Assembly: GCA_029938085.1 (NCBI GenBank)
Contig: JAPYOS010000005.1
Location: 218,777 to 262,988 of the forward strand
Direction of reading: 5' to 3'
From: Oceanospirillaceae bacterium
GTDB lineage: Bacteria; Pseudomonadota; Gammaproteobacteria; Pseudomonadales; Balneatricaceae
DNA: 44,212 bases
Shown here one piece after another: positions 17,702 to 27,051 of the stretch. A program made the position numbers and the translations under genes. How positions within the stretch are numbered: position 1 is the first letter of the stretch; each line of letters opens with the position of its first letter. Below the pieces are notes generated by a model that saw only the letters and a list, made by a program, of their open reading frames with translations, ran no database searches and was not told the DNA's origin.

Positions 17702-18628
17702 ATGGAATTACGTTGGTTGGATGACTTTTGCGCGTTAGCACGGACACGGCATTTTTCCCGTGCGGCCGACGAACGCCATGTGAGCCAGCCGACGTTTAGC
17801 CGACGTATCAAACTATTGGAAGAAGAGATAGGCGTTACCCTGATCGATCGCAATAGTTTACCGCTAACCTTAACCCCCGCAGGCGACGTGTTTTTGCTTT
17901 CCTGCGAGGACATTTCAACACGCCTAAGACAAACCAAAAGCCAATGCCGCGCCATAGATCAGCAGCAACAAGAACAACTGGTGCTGGCCACAGGCCAAGC
18001 CTTATTACTCAATTTCTTGCCAGCTTGGCGTCAACAGTTGGCGACACAACTCCAAGGCAACGACGGTCTGGAAGTTAATCTTAGTGCCAACAATTGGATA
18101 GGCAGTGAATACAGCCAAGCGTTACTGCAAGGCCAGTGCGACCTGCTACTCACCTATTGGCATCCAGCCATGCAACTTGATGCCGAACTCAAACCGGAGG
18201 CCGTAGACTTCATTACCTTAGGCCAAGATCAACTCATTCCTATGAGCGCCGGAAATAAGTATGGGCAGGTCAAGTTTGACCTAGATTCAAACGACCCAGC
18301 GCCTCAAATTCCATACCTTGCCTATCACCCACAAACCCTATTGGCTCAAGTCATTGAGGCCCAAGTACAACCGTTGTTCACCAATCAGTTGGTAACGGTC
18401 AACGAAAACAGCCAAGCCATCAGTAGCAAAGCACTGATCCAGCAAGGGTTTGGTTTAGGTTGGTTACCCCGCAGCTTAGCGCAAGAAGAGTTGCAGCAAG
18501 GTAAGTTACACATTGCAGGTGGCGCCCAATGGCATATTGGCCTACAAATCCGCCTCTACCGACGCCGCAACGACGCCAATACAAAGCTACAAAACTTATG
18601 GCAGGTGCTCATTAAGACTGTGGCGTAG
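17702..18628 (+). CDS. LysR-family transcriptional regulator
   Basis: 308 residues. The N-terminal winged helix-turn-helix (about 4-62) reads LDDFCALARTRHFSRAADE then VSQPTFSRRIKLLEEEIGV, the standard LysR pattern. The C-terminal effector domain follows. The look of the N terminus is closest to the HypT/YjiE type, but the effector is not known. The gene begins 4 bp after the M14 gene on the same strand, so it seems to be the last gene of the importer operon and not divergent from it as LysR genes often are. It ends in a 17-bp convergent overlap with the thioesterase gene. Confidence 0.9.
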   Translation: MELRWLDDFCALARTRHFSRAADERHVSQPTFSRRIKLLEEEIGVTLIDRNSLPLTLTPAGDVFLLSCEDISTRLRQTKSQCRAIDQQQQEQLVLATGQALLLNFLPAWRQQLATQLQGNDGLEVNLSANNWIGSEYSQALLQGQCDLLLTYWHPAMQLDAELKPEAVDFITLGQDQLIPMSAGNKYGQVKFDLDSNDPAPQIPYLAYHPQTLLAQVIEAQVQPLFTNQLVTVNENSQAISSKALIQQGFGLGWLPRSLAQEELQQGKLHIAGGAQWHIGLQIRLYRRRNDANTKLQNLWQVLIKTVA

Positions 18629-19022
18629 GTAACGCGTAGGTGCCCATCACATGGGCCACCGGCCGATCGTCTCCATCGGAATACAATACCACCTCGCCAA
18701 CCACTAACGAGCGACCCACCTTAATCAATTTGCACTGACCAATAATGTCTTTGTCGGCGGCGGGTTTTCTGAGGAAGTTAATGGATAAGCTTGACGTCAC
18801 CGCCAGCGGCACTAAGCCCACTTCCCCCAACACGGCAACGTATAACGCCACGTCTGCCACCGTCATCATTACTGGCCCAGAAACGGTTCCACCCGGGCGT
18901 AACTCGTCAAAACCAACCGCATGCCTAATGGTCGCGGCGCGATCGCCTACGGCCTCTACCACACACTTAGACTGTGGAAACTCCTTAGCCAAAAACTTAG
19001 CAATAACGTCTTTACTTACCAC
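18612..19022 (-). CDS. PaaI-family 4HBT hotdog-fold thioesterase
   Basis: 136 residues from a GTG with GGAG 6 bp upstream. The hotdog motif is seen as GFDELRPGGTVSGPVMMTVADVALYVAVLG, where the Gly-rich loop and the acidic residue on the central helix (ADVA) mark PaaI-type acyl-CoA thioesterases. The later NFLRKPAADKDI segment is also typical. The substrate cannot be told from sequence. It converges on the LysR gene with a 17-bp overlap. Confidence 0.88.
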   Translation of the reverse strand: MVSKDVIAKFLAKEFPQSKCVVEAVGDRAATIRHAVGFDELRPGGTVSGPVMMTVADVALYVAVLGEVGLVPLAVTSSLSINFLRKPAADKDIIGQCKLIKVGRSLVVGEVVLYSDGDDRPVAHVMGTYALPTPQS

Positions 19023-19057
19023 AACTACTCCTTCATATTTTAGCTAGCCTGCAGTGC

Positions 19058-19666
19058 CTATAAGTAAGGCCTCACTATCGATAAACTACGCTCAACCGTG
19101 ATTTCCTTTTCGCCCACCGGAGCTACGTAGTGAATGGCAGATTCTGCTTCTACTGTTCCAGCCAGCTTGGCAATCACCCAAGTTGCTAGGTATTGCGAGG
19201 CCATACAACCACCGGCTGTTGCCACATTACCCTTTGCAAAAAAGGGTTGATTTAATACGTCTACCCCGGCGTCAATGACCCAAGGCTTAGTGGTCAGGTC
19301 GGTACAAGCGGGCACGTTATTTAACAAACCTAACGTTGCCAACAGCAAAGTACCTGAACATTGTGCTCCAATGAGTTGTTTGGCAGGATCTAAGGTCAAA
19401 CGTTCTAAAAGCGGCCCATCCAGCGCAATATCACGAGTATAAATACCACTACCAAACAGCACCACATCGGCACTATTGGCAAATTCTAACGGCTGTTGTG
19501 CCTGTACCGTCACACTATTCATCGACGTAACCGTTGGCGTTGGGCAGGTAATCTGCACATTCCAACCGGCACTTTTCATGCGATTAAGAATGCCCAAGGC
19601 AATAAAGGAATCGAGTTCGTTATAGCCATCAAATGTAAGTATAGCGATGTTCATTTTTGAAGCCAC
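19058..19666 (-). CDS. DJ-1/PfpI-family protein
   Basis: 202 residues from a GTG with AAGGG 7 bp upstream; an ATG four codons later is the alternative. It has the class I glutamine amidotransferase-like fold pattern with the nucleophile elbow Cys103 in AQCSGT, an acidic residue early (NELD, 17-20), and the C-terminal GGCMASQYLATWVIAKL helix. The sequence is closer to ThiJ/PfpI proteins and to the ligand domain of GlxA-type regulators than to glyoxalase III, and no AraC domain is attached. Function unknown. It is separated by 35 bp from the thioesterase gene and may share its transcript. Confidence 0.85.
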   Translation of the reverse strand: MASKMNIAILTFDGYNELDSFIALGILNRMKSAGWNVQITCPTPTVTSMNSVTVQAQQPLEFANSADVVLFGSGIYTRDIALDGPLLERLTLDPAKQLIGAQCSGTLLLATLGLLNNVPACTDLTTKPWVIDAGVDVLNQPFFAKGNVATAGGCMASQYLATWVIAKLAGTVEAESAIHYVAPVGEKEITVERSLSIVRPYL

Positions 19667-19849
19667 TGTTGTTCCCTTAGGTTGCTAGACAAGGTGTCAA
19701 TTATGCCACGCCCTAAACAATAATACCCAGCACTAGCTTATCAAGCCGCCTCATGCCTACCGTTGCGCCATTGGGTGATCAGAGTTTTTGGTTTACGGAC
19801 AAAGTTTATTCCAATCGATGTCATACGTGTGTAATCCCGCCAAACAATC

Positions 19850-20353
19850 TCAGTATATATCGCCAGCCAATGCTAATTGAGTTAAGTATAAGCGCATATC
19901 AAGTTCAAGCTGATGGTAGTCTCTGTCCATATGGCAACACAGTTTATAAAAGGCCTTGTTGTGTTCCATCTCTTTTAAATGAGCTAACTCATGGACAACA
20001 ATCATCCTTAGAAAAGCTTCTGGGGATTTCCTAAACACATCACTGACTCTAATTTCATTTTTACGCTTCAGTTTATTTCCCTGAATCCGAGAGATTACAG
20101 TATGTAACCCGAGTGCATTTTTAATTACATGGATTTTGGGGTCATACATGACCTGGCTTAACGGCGCAGATCTTTTGATGTATTCGTTTTTGATCGAGAC
20201 CGTGTACTCTTTCAGAGATTTGTCATTAACATACGGGTGCGTTGTAGGGTATTTGTTGAGCAGATAGTCTGACAGGTTGTTGTCTTCGACCAGCTGTATA
20301 ACTTGGTCTTTTACTTGCTGAGGGTAGCTTGAAATATATTTTAATGTGGCCAT
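19850..20353 (-). CDS. YgjP-type (DUF45) zinc metalloprotease
   Basis: 167 residues from ATG 20353, where family similarity begins; an upstream start would add 35 unlike residues. The zinc motif HELAH is at 121-125 with a third ligand His131 (EHNKAFY), followed by CHMDRDYHQLELDMRLYLT, the conserved C-terminal end of this group. Members occur in many gammaproteobacteria, but their substrates are unknown. The base composition is visibly richer in A+T than in surrounding genes. It is divergent from the small gene at 20430. Confidence 0.87.
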   Translation of the reverse strand: MATLKYISSYPQQVKDQVIQLVEDNNLSDYLLNKYPTTHPYVNDKSLKEYTVSIKNEYIKRSAPLSQVMYDPKIHVIKNALGLHTVISRIQGNKLKRKNEIRVSDVFRKSPEAFLRMIVVHELAHLKEMEHNKAFYKLCCHMDRDYHQLELDMRLYLTQLALAGDIY

Positions 20354-20429
20354 TGGATTTATCAAACAAAAATGATCAGGTATTGCAGCACCGTGGCTAC
20401 GCCGAGCTTGGTCTGTGGTAAGCTCAATT

Positions 20430-20771
20430 ATGCGTAAAACTGATAAAAAAATCGACAATCAACTTAGGTTAGTTTTAACCGATGTGTGCGAAATTGCGCT
20501 CAAGGATATTAATGGTTTTTGCTGGTTAACTCACATAGTTAATTACTCAAACTTCCCTAACAGCCTAAAGGTGGTGTGTGTTTTCGATACCAACGACAAC
20601 CTTGCTTGTTTTATGGCCCAAAAATCTAACCGCAAACTGAATGCTTTAATTCAGGCCAAGCTGCTTGAAGCCACGGTTAAAGTAAAGGATGTGGCCGAAC
20701 ACATTACTTATGACACACAACAAAATTGCCAAAACGAGCATCATGGAAAATGGGCCGATAGGCTAGGCTAA
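20430..20771 (+). CDS. conserved hypothetical protein, divergent from YgjP-type gene
   Basis: 113 residues from ATG 20430 (M-R-K-T-D-K-K-I-D). It has no signal peptide or membrane helix. It reads as a small alpha/beta protein with the pattern RLVLTDVCEIAL near the start and VVCVFDTNDNL in the middle. I recognise the family as one that occurs in marine gammaproteobacteria, where similar proteins are sometimes mislabelled as Fis-type regulators; there is no helix-turn-helix to support that. The 76-bp divergent space shared with the YgjP-type gene suggests co-regulation. Function unknown. Confidence 0.75.
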   Translation: MRKTDKKIDNQLRLVLTDVCEIALKDINGFCWLTHIVNYSNFPNSLKVVCVFDTNDNLACFMAQKSNRKLNALIQAKLLEATVKVKDVAEHITYDTQQNCQNEHHGKWADRLG

Positions 20772-20807
20772 TCCTTGTCCAGGTACACTGGTGAGTATCC
20801 GTCTAGG

Positions 20808-21773
20808 TTACTTAACCAACAAACACGCCACGCTCACATCCCCACGTTGCTCCATAACCGGCGCTGTAGTTTTGCACTGCGCTGTGGCGTTTTGGCAACG
20901 CGGGTGAAAGCTACAACCACTAGGAGGATCTAAAGGCGAAGGTAATTCGCCAATGAGCTTAATACGCTGGCGCTTACGCTCGGTATTGGCCTGCGGGGTA
21001 GCGGACAAGAGCGCTTGGGTATAAGGGTGCTGGGGGTTACTAAACACGGCTTCGCTGGCACCTTGTTCAACGGGTTTGCCAAGGTACATGACCAGCACTT
21101 GATCGGCAATGTGCTGCACCACGCTTAAATCGTGAGAGATAAACACATAAGCAAGGCCCATCTCTTGTTGTAATTCGATCAACAGGTTTAGAACTTGGGC
21201 CTGAATGGAAACATCGAGGGCCGACACCGGCTCATCCAATACCACAATTTTTGGTTTTAAGATTAACGCCCTTGCTATGGCAATGCGTTGCCGCTGACCA
21301 CCCGAAAACATGTGCGGATAACGGTGAAAATGTTCGTCTCGTAAACCCACACGAGCCATCATTGTCAGCACTTCTTGTTTACGTTGCTCCGCCGTCATAT
21401 TGGTATTAATGATAAGCGGTTCTTGCAGAATATCGCCTATTTTTTGGCGAGGATTAAGGGAACCGAACGGGTCTTGAAAAACCATTTGTACGGTTTGGCG
21501 CAACTGTTTTTTGGTGGCTGCATCAGCCGCCATGGACACGTCTATGCCATCTAGAGTGAGCTGACCAGCGGTGGGGGTTTCGATAAGCGTTAATAAACGG
21601 GCAAGGGTGGATTTACCACACCCCGACTCACCCACTACGGCTAGGGTTTGCCCTGCATACAAATCAAAACTTGCGCCAGAAAGCGCTTGCAGGCTTTTAT
21701 CGGCCTGTAAAAAACCCGATTTTACTGGGTAATATTTATGTAAATCGCGGGCCTTAATGAGTGGTTGGTTCAT
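20808..21773 (-). CDS. dppF: dipeptide ABC transporter ATPase DppF
   Basis: 321 residues from the ATG at 21773, which overlaps the end of dppD by 4 bp; a longer frame upstream lies inside dppD and is unlikely. Walker A GESGCGKS is at 48-55. The signature is [10 protein letters not shown] and Walker B is [14 protein letters not shown]. The C-terminal peptide-family extension has [15 protein letters not shown]. Last gene of dppABCDF. With DppD it powers dipeptide uptake at the inner membrane. Confidence 0.94.
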   Translation of the reverse strand: MNQPLIKARDLHKYYPVKSGFLQADKSLQALSGASFDLYAGQTLAVVGESGCGKSTLARLLTLIETPTAGQLTLDGIDVSMAADAATKKQLRQTVQMVFQDPFGSLNPRQKIGDILQEPLIINTNMTAEQRKQEVLTMMARVGLRDEHFHRYPHMFSGGQRQRIAIARALILKPKIVVLDEPVSALDVSIQAQVLNLLIELQQEMGLAYVFISHDLSVVQHIADQVLVMYLGKPVEQGASEAVFSNPQHPYTQALLSATPQANTERKRQRIKLIGELPSPLDPPSGCSFHPRCQNATAQCKTTAPVMEQRGDVSVACLLVK

Positions 21774-22732
21774 GGCTTTTGTCCTGCTAAAGGCAACGGA
21801 TAATGGCATAAAATATCTTCGTTTCGAGTAGGCGGCGTTTGCCTACAGTGCTCTTGTACGTGTTCGCAACGAGGGTTAAACAAGCAGCCTACGGGACGGT
21901 CGAGTTGTCCTGGAACCACTCCGGGAATAGCATTCAGTAATTCGCCTTGAGAATGTTCGGGTAAGGCCCGTAACAGCGCTTGGGTATAGGGGTGCCGTGG
22001 GTTTTCAAATAGGTCTTTCACCGCTCGTTGCTCCACCTGCTGGCCAGCATATTGCACCACCACACGGTCTGCCGTTTCGGCCACCACTGCCATATCATGA
22101 GTAATCAACACTAAAGCCATGCCGTTGGCCTGTTGTAGCTCTACTAACAATTCCAAAATTTGTGCCTGAATGGTAACGTCTAAGGCTGTGGTGGGTTCAT
22201 CGGCAATCAGCAGCTTAGGCTGACAGGCAATCATCATAGCAATCATCACCCGCTGACACATGCCGCCAGACAACTGGTGTGGGTATGCCTTAAGGCGAGT
22301 TTCTGCCGCAGGGATGCCCACTTGCTGCAATAGTTCAATGGTGCGCGCTTTGTGGCTACGGCGGCTGCCACCAAAATGCTGGGCTAATACTTCACTAATT
22401 TGATGGCCTACGCTAAAACATGGGTTTAGGCTGGTCATGGGCTCTTGAAAGATCATACTAATGTCTTTACCAATGATCTTACGACGCTGTTTGGCCGACA
22501 TAGTGAGCAAGTCTTGGCCATCAAACAACATCCGATCTGCCGTTACTTTGGCCGTCCAAGGCAACAAACCCATCAGGGCCAACATAGCCACAGACTTACC
22601 AGACCCAGATTCACCCACAATAGCAACAATTTCGCCTTCGTCCAGTTTTAGGTCTACACCGTCTACCGCTTTTAGGGCACCATGGGCTGTAGCAAATTCC
22701 ACACTTAAATTACAAATATCTAACAAAGCCAT
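21770..22732 (-). CDS. dppD: dipeptide ABC transporter ATPase DppD
   Basis: 320 residues. Walker A GESGSGKS is at 40-47, the signature region is [10 protein letters not shown] and Walker [15 protein letters not shown]. The C-terminal family extension has [15 protein letters not shown]. It lies 2 bp after dppC and overlaps dppF by 4 bp, so translation is tightly coupled. Confidence 0.94.
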   Translation of the reverse strand: MALLDICNLSVEFATAHGALKAVDGVDLKLDEGEIVAIVGESGSGKSVAMLALMGLLPWTAKVTADRMLFDGQDLLTMSAKQRRKIIGKDISMIFQEPMTSLNPCFSVGHQISEVLAQHFGGSRRSHKARTIELLQQVGIPAAETRLKAYPHQLSGGMCQRVMIAMMIACQPKLLIADEPTTALDVTIQAQILELLVELQQANGMALVLITHDMAVVAETADRVVVQYAGQQVEQRAVKDLFENPRHPYTQALLRALPEHSQGELLNAIPGVVPGQLDRPVGCLFNPRCEHVQEHCRQTPPTRNEDILCHYPLPLAGQKP

Positions 22733-22734
22733 GG

Positions 22735-23652
22735 TTAGGATCTCTTCAACTTAGGGTCAAGGGCATCGCGCAAACCGTCGCCCATTAAGTTTATAGCTAG
22801 CACGGCCAATAATATGGCAATGCCAGGGAAAGTAACTGTCCACGGTGCGCTCAGCATAAGGTCTCTATTTTCTGCAATAAGAGTACCCCACTCTGGCAAC
22901 GGTGCTTGGGCGCCCATACCTAAAAAGCCTAGTGCTGCGGTATCTAAAATGGCGGTTGAAAAACTTAACGTGCCCTGCACAATCAAAGGCGCCATACAGT
23001 TTGGCAAAATGCTGATAAACATAAGCCGCAAAGGCCCCGCCCCAGCAACGCGGCTGGCCGTGACATAATCTCGGTTCATTTCGTTAATAGTAGAAGCACG
23101 CGCCAAGCGCACAAATGACGGCGTGTAGGTAATGGCGATGGCCACCATGGCATTCAGTAAACCAGGCCCCAACAAGGCCACCAATACTAACGCCATTAAT
23201 AAACCGGGCACCGCCATAATGGTATCCATCACGCGCATGATGATGGTTTCTACCCACCCCCCCTTAAAACCTGCCACCAAACCTAAAAAGATACCAATAG
23301 ACGCAGACAACAGCACCACGATGCACCCCGCCAACAAAGACAAGCGGGCACCGTGAATAATGCGCGACAACATGTCTCGACCGGCATAGTCGGTACCTAA
23401 AAAGAAGCGCATTTGCCCACCCTCCATCCAAGCAGGAGGAATTTCTGCAAACTCGCGGTATTGTTCGGCAGGTAAATGTGGGCTAATGAAGTCTGCAAAC
23501 AGCGCAACGAGTATCACGCCAATTAAAAATACCAAACCCGCCACTGCGGTTTTGCTGGCACTAAAATAAAACCAGAACTCACGCCACTGTTGCTGACGTA
23601 CAGATTGTGACGTAGTTGCAGCCGGGCTGGGTGTTGCTGTAGTTGTTGTCAT
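22735..23652 (-). CDS. dppC: dipeptide ABC transporter permease DppC
   Basis: 305 residues with a Thr/Ala/Pro-rich N terminus, an N-terminal helix, the periplasmic loop with [15 protein letters not shown], and five further helices. The coupling loop is [23 protein letters not shown] split across helices 4 and 5, and the late segment [17 protein letters not shown] is a DppC hallmark. It sits 10 bp after dppB and 2 bp before dppD. Confidence 0.94.
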   Translation of the reverse strand: MTTTTATPSPAATTSQSVRQQQWREFWFYFSASKTAVAGLVFLIGVILVALFADFISPHLPAEQYREFAEIPPAWMEGGQMRFFLGTDYAGRDMLSRIIHGARLSLLAGCIVVLLSASIGIFLGLVAGFKGGWVETIIMRVMDTIMAVPGLLMALVLVALLGPGLLNAMVAIAITYTPSFVRLARASTINEMNRDYVTASRVAGAGPLRLMFISILPNCMAPLIVQGTLSFSTAILDTAALGFLGMGAQAPLPEWGTLIAENRDLMLSAPWTVTFPGIAILLAVLAINLMGDGLRDALDPKLKRS

Positions 23653-23662
23653 GTGCGTGGCC

Positions 23663-24667
23663 TCAGTGCAAGATTCGCGGGTTAATCAAGCCATACAGCA
23701 GATCAACAATCAGGTTAACGGCCATGACACTCACGGCAATAAGTAACAAACCGCCTTGTACCGCAAAGTAGTCGCGGCTAAATACGGAGAAAATAATCCA
23801 CTTACCAATGCCCGGCCACCCGAAGATAGTTTCAGTAAGAATAGCCCCTGCCAGCAGCACGGCCACTTGCAAACCAATCACTGTAATCACAGTAATCATG
23901 GCGTTGCGTAACGCATGTACGGCAATCACTCGCACTGGCGAAAGGCCTTTAGCCTTGGCCGTACGTACATAGTCCTCACTCAAAACTTCCAACATGGCAG
24001 AACGTGTTTGGCGTGCAATGACCGCTAGCGGAATGGTGCCCAGTACCACCGAAGGCAATACCAAGTGATGCAATGCATTCCAAAACGAGCCTTCTTCATC
24101 ACTCAACAAAGTGTCAACTAACATAAAGCCCGTGACCGGCTCCACATCAAATAAGAAGGATAACCGGCCAGACACTGGGGTTAAATTTAACGTGTTAGAA
24201 AACAAAATGATAAGCAGCAAACCCCACCAAAAAATGGGCATGGAATAGCCCACTAAAGACAAGCTCATAATGCCTTGGTCCACAAAACTGCCACGTTTTA
24301 CGGCAGCAATAATGCCCGCCGGTATACCTAACAATATGGCAAATAAAATGGCGCATAGGCCCAACTCGGCAGTGGCAGGAAACAGCTCAAAAAACTCTTC
24401 TACTACCGGACGGTTGGTAATGAGGGAGGTGCCTAAATCGCCTTGTAATACGTCGCCCACATAAGACAAATATTGCTGCCACATGGGTTTATCAAAACCC
24501 AACTGCGCCATTAATTCGGCATGGCGCTCTGGCGTTACGCCCCGCTCACCTGCCAACACTTCAACAGGGTCGCCTGGCAAGGCTCGGATAAAACCAAAGG
24601 CCACAAGAGTGACACCAAAAAACACTGGTACCAACACTAGCAAGCGTTTGAATAAAAATTTAAACAT
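23663..24667 (-). CDS. dppB: dipeptide ABC transporter permease DppB
   Basis: 334 residues, six membrane helices. The N terminus reads FKFLFKRLLVLVPVFFGVTL, then the conserved ALPGDPVEVLAGERG and GDLGTSL periplasmic region. The coupling loop is TRSAMLEVLSEDYVRTAKAKG. The length and order match E. coli DppB (339). The 142 bp separating it from dppA hold two stem-loops that may tune its level relative to DppA. Confidence 0.94.
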   Translation of the reverse strand: MFKFLFKRLLVLVPVFFGVTLVAFGFIRALPGDPVEVLAGERGVTPERHAELMAQLGFDKPMWQQYLSYVGDVLQGDLGTSLITNRPVVEEFFELFPATAELGLCAILFAILLGIPAGIIAAVKRGSFVDQGIMSLSLVGYSMPIFWWGLLLIILFSNTLNLTPVSGRLSFLFDVEPVTGFMLVDTLLSDEEGSFWNALHHLVLPSVVLGTIPLAVIARQTRSAMLEVLSEDYVRTAKAKGLSPVRVIAVHALRNAMITVITVIGLQVAVLLAGAILTETIFGWPGIGKWIIFSVFSRDYFAVQGGLLLIAVSVMAVNLIVDLLYGLINPRILH

Positions 24668-24727
24668 AGGGAAATCTCAGAAGAGAAGGGTGGAATAACG
24701 TATAAATTGAGGTTAGCAGTTAGGCTG

Positions 24728-24761
24728 AATGGCTACGTCTGTGGTGACAAACGTAGCCATT
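24728..24761 (-). promoter_or_regulatory. perfect 11-bp stem-loop between dppA and dppB
   Basis: Arms AATGGCTACGT (24728-24738) and ACGTAGCCATT (24751-24761) pair perfectly around a 12-base loop. In the dpp mRNA no U-run follows, so it is not a standard terminator. An intercistronic hairpin after a binding-protein gene commonly protects the upstream message from 3' decay, giving more binding protein than permease; that role is inferred. Confidence 0.7.
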
Positions 24762-24782
24762 GGGTCTAACTACTCTATGCAA

Positions 24783-24797
24783 CGCTCATAGTGAGCG
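24783..24797 (-). other. small hairpin just after dppA stop
   Basis: CGCTCA (24783-24788) and TGAGCG (24792-24797) form a 6-bp stem with a 3-base loop, 12 bp after the dppA stop codon. It is close to the larger hairpin at 24728-24761 and may act with it on mRNA stability. Confidence 0.45.
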
Positions 24798-24809
24798 CTC
24801 ACCTTAGAG

Positions 24810-26399
24810 TTACTTTAAATCAACACCATCGTAGAAGATGTGGCTGCCTAAAGGATGAACCTTAAAGCCGGTCACTTCTTTACGTACGGGTTTGAACACT
24901 ACAGAGTGAGCAATCGTCACCCAAGGCGCTTCTTCTTTAAAGATAACCTGAGCTTTCTCGTACAAGGCGGTACGTTCGGCTTGGTCGGTAATCTGCTTAG
25001 CTTGACGCAAGGTGCTGTCAAACTCTTCGTTACACCAGCGTGCACGGTTACCACCACTCTTAGCAGCATCACAACCTAGCAATACATACATAAAGTTATC
25101 TGGGTCACCATTGTCGCCGGTCCAACCGAGTAGCACAGTGTCGTGTTCGCCGTTCTTAGAGCGCTTCAAGTACTCGCCCCATTCAAAGGTTACAATCTCT
25201 GCTTCCACACCCACTTTAGCCCAATCCGCTTGGATCAGTTCCGCCATACGGCGAGCATTAGGGTTGTATGGGCGCTGTACTGGCATAGCCCAGATGTTAG
25301 TCTTCAAACCAACCACACCGGCTTCTGCCAACATAGCTTTGGCTTTGGCTGGATCATAATCGTAGTCTTTCACGTCATCGTTGTAAGACCAGATAGTCGG
25401 TGGGATTGGGTTTTTAGCCACCGAACCGGCACCTTTAAATACCACATCCAAAATAGACTGCTTGTTAATGGCCATGTTCAAAGCCTGACGCACCAACTTT
25501 TGGTCAAATGGAGGCTTCTCGGTGTTAAATGCCAAGTAACCTACGTTCAAACCTTCTTGGCGCATAAGATTAATGTCAGGGTCTTTGTCCATCGCCGCCA
25601 CGTCGGCAGGGTTAGGATAAGGCATCACATGACATTCGCCTGCTTTCATCTTCTGGTAACGGACGTTGGCATCGGTAGTGATGGCAAATACCAACTTATC
25701 GATGTTAGAACGGCCACCCCAATAATCGTCATGGGCCGTGTAACGGATCATGGCGTCTTTTTGGTAAGACTTAAATACGAATGGACCCGTACCTACTGGC
25801 TTGTGATCAATGTCTTCTTTGTTGCCAGAAGCGGCCAATACGTCGCCGTATTCCGCAGACAATACAGAAGCAAAGTCCATGGCCATGTTAGATACAAACG
25901 GTGCTTCGGCGTAGTTCAAGGTGAACTTAACCGTGTAGTCGTCTACTTTTTCGATGGACTTAAGTAGGTCACCCATGCTCATCCAACCGAAGTACTTGTA
26001 GTCGCCACCCGACACGTCATGGTAAGGATGATCTTCCTTCCACATACGGTTAAAGGTGAACAAAATGTCATCGGCATTAAAGTCACGCGTTGGCGTGAAG
26101 TCTTTGGTGGTGTGGTACTTTACGCCTTTACGTAACTTAAAGGTGTATTCCAAACCATCGGCAGATGCGGTCCAAGATTCAGCCAAACCGGGTACAACCT
26201 TAGTTGAACCGGCTTCAAACTGTACTAGACGGTTAAACAGTGTTTGTGAAGAAGCATCAAAGGTGGTGCCTGCAGAATAAAGCGAAGGGTTAAAGCCCTC
26301 TGGGCTGCCCTCGGAGCAAAATACCAAGGTCTTGGCTTGCGCCGCCCCTGATACCGCTAGTCCTAGCCCAAGGCTAAGTGCGAGTAGTGTTTTTTTCAT
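24810..26399 (-). CDS. dppA: dipeptide-binding protein DppA
   Basis: 529 residues with a signal peptide (lysines, LLALSLGLGLAVSG, cleavage near AQA). The mature start KTLVFCSEGSPEGFNPSLYS is almost the E. coli DppA sequence. Later blocks such as GECHVMPYPNPADVAAM, GLNVGYLAFNTEKPPFD and MGWTGDNGDPDN-type residues are also shared, as is the family length (535). It binds dipeptides in the periplasm and, in E. coli, also heme and chemotaxis ligands. First gene of dppABCDF. Start ATG follows AGGA and a long A-run. Confidence 0.96.
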   Translation of the reverse strand: MKKTLLALSLGLGLAVSGAAQAKTLVFCSEGSPEGFNPSLYSAGTTFDASSQTLFNRLVQFEAGSTKVVPGLAESWTASADGLEYTFKLRKGVKYHTTKDFTPTRDFNADDILFTFNRMWKEDHPYHDVSGGDYKYFGWMSMGDLLKSIEKVDDYTVKFTLNYAEAPFVSNMAMDFASVLSAEYGDVLAASGNKEDIDHKPVGTGPFVFKSYQKDAMIRYTAHDDYWGGRSNIDKLVFAITTDANVRYQKMKAGECHVMPYPNPADVAAMDKDPDINLMRQEGLNVGYLAFNTEKPPFDQKLVRQALNMAINKQSILDVVFKGAGSVAKNPIPPTIWSYNDDVKDYDYDPAKAKAMLAEAGVVGLKTNIWAMPVQRPYNPNARRMAELIQADWAKVGVEAEIVTFEWGEYLKRSKNGEHDTVLLGWTGDNGDPDNFMYVLLGCDAAKSGGNRARWCNEEFDSTLRQAKQITDQAERTALYEKAQVIFKEEAPWVTIAHSVVFKPVRKEVTGFKVHPLGSHIFYDGVDLK

Positions 26400-26622
26400 T
26401 ATTTTTTTTCCTAGGAGGTTACATACAAAACTACGTCTTATAGACCGTTTAACTGTAAACTCTAGGGGTTTGGTGCAGCAATCGAAATTGTGAAACAGGC
26501 CATGTTAGAAAATGAATAGGCCCACGGCTAACTCACCTCATCGGTAAAATACCTGTCACAATAAGTGCCTTACAGGCTGAACTATACCCATAAACCGTCC
26601 TTTATGTGGTTTGTGGCCTGAC

Positions 26623-26787
26623 CTACTGAGGTGGCGTCACCGGCGTTGTGGCTTGCTCGCCAGCTACTTCTAACTTTGCTCGTTCGGCCTTACTAATGTA
26701 CTTAGGTTTAGTTTTGCTAGCCAATTTGGCGTTGGCTCGCTTAGCTTGGGCCTTTAAAATTTGAATACCTTTTTTACGACGGTTCAT
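26623..26787 (-). CDS. DUF2986 small basic protein
   Basis: 54 residues, found by reading the minus strand of the dppA-pepQ gap. It starts M-N-R-R-K-K-G-I-Q and continues with the Ala/Lys-rich tract AKRANAKLASKTKPKYISK and AERAKLE. The start MNRRKK, KANAKL-type middle and KPKYISKAERAKLE are the pattern I know from DUF2986 proteins of Vibrio and Shewanella. It is strongly basic, so nucleic-acid or ribosome binding is plausible but unproven. It has only a weak ribosome-binding site (GATGAG) and no obvious terminator. Confidence 0.8.
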   Translation of the reverse strand: MNRRKKGIQILKAQAKRANAKLASKTKPKYISKAERAKLEVAGEQATTPVTPPQ

Positions 26788-27022
26788 GTGTATCTACTCA
26801 TCTGAAAACAGTGACATAGTACCAGTTTAGGTTCGATAACCAAACCGAAGCGATCATTTTTCACCCTCTGCCGCCTCAACGTGAACCACGCATTACGTTA
26901 GCCACGCTCTTTTTATAGAAATTATGCAAGAGCGGGTTTTAGAAACTAAATAACTACCTTAAAAAATAAAATAACCAATAAAAACAATAATATAAAGGAA
27001 AACACTTTACCACTTGAGGCGC

Positions 27023-27051
27023 TTGATTCGATGCCTAAACCGACCCATAAT
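27023..27051 (+). promoter_or_regulatory. sigma70 promoter of pepQ
   Basis: TTGATT (27023-27028), a 17-bp spacer and CATAAT (27046-27051) give an expected start near 27058, about 28 bp before the pepQ ATG. Confidence 0.6.

Noticed and set aside
19753-20034. A 93-codon plus-strand frame overlapping the YgjP-type gene.
   Set aside because: It is antisense to the conserved HELAH region of a convincing gene and has no family features.
25143-25967. A 274-codon open frame on the plus strand opposite dppA.
   Set aside because: It mirrors the codon pattern of the clear dppA gene, has no ribosome-binding site and shows no recognisable motif; it is a shadow frame.
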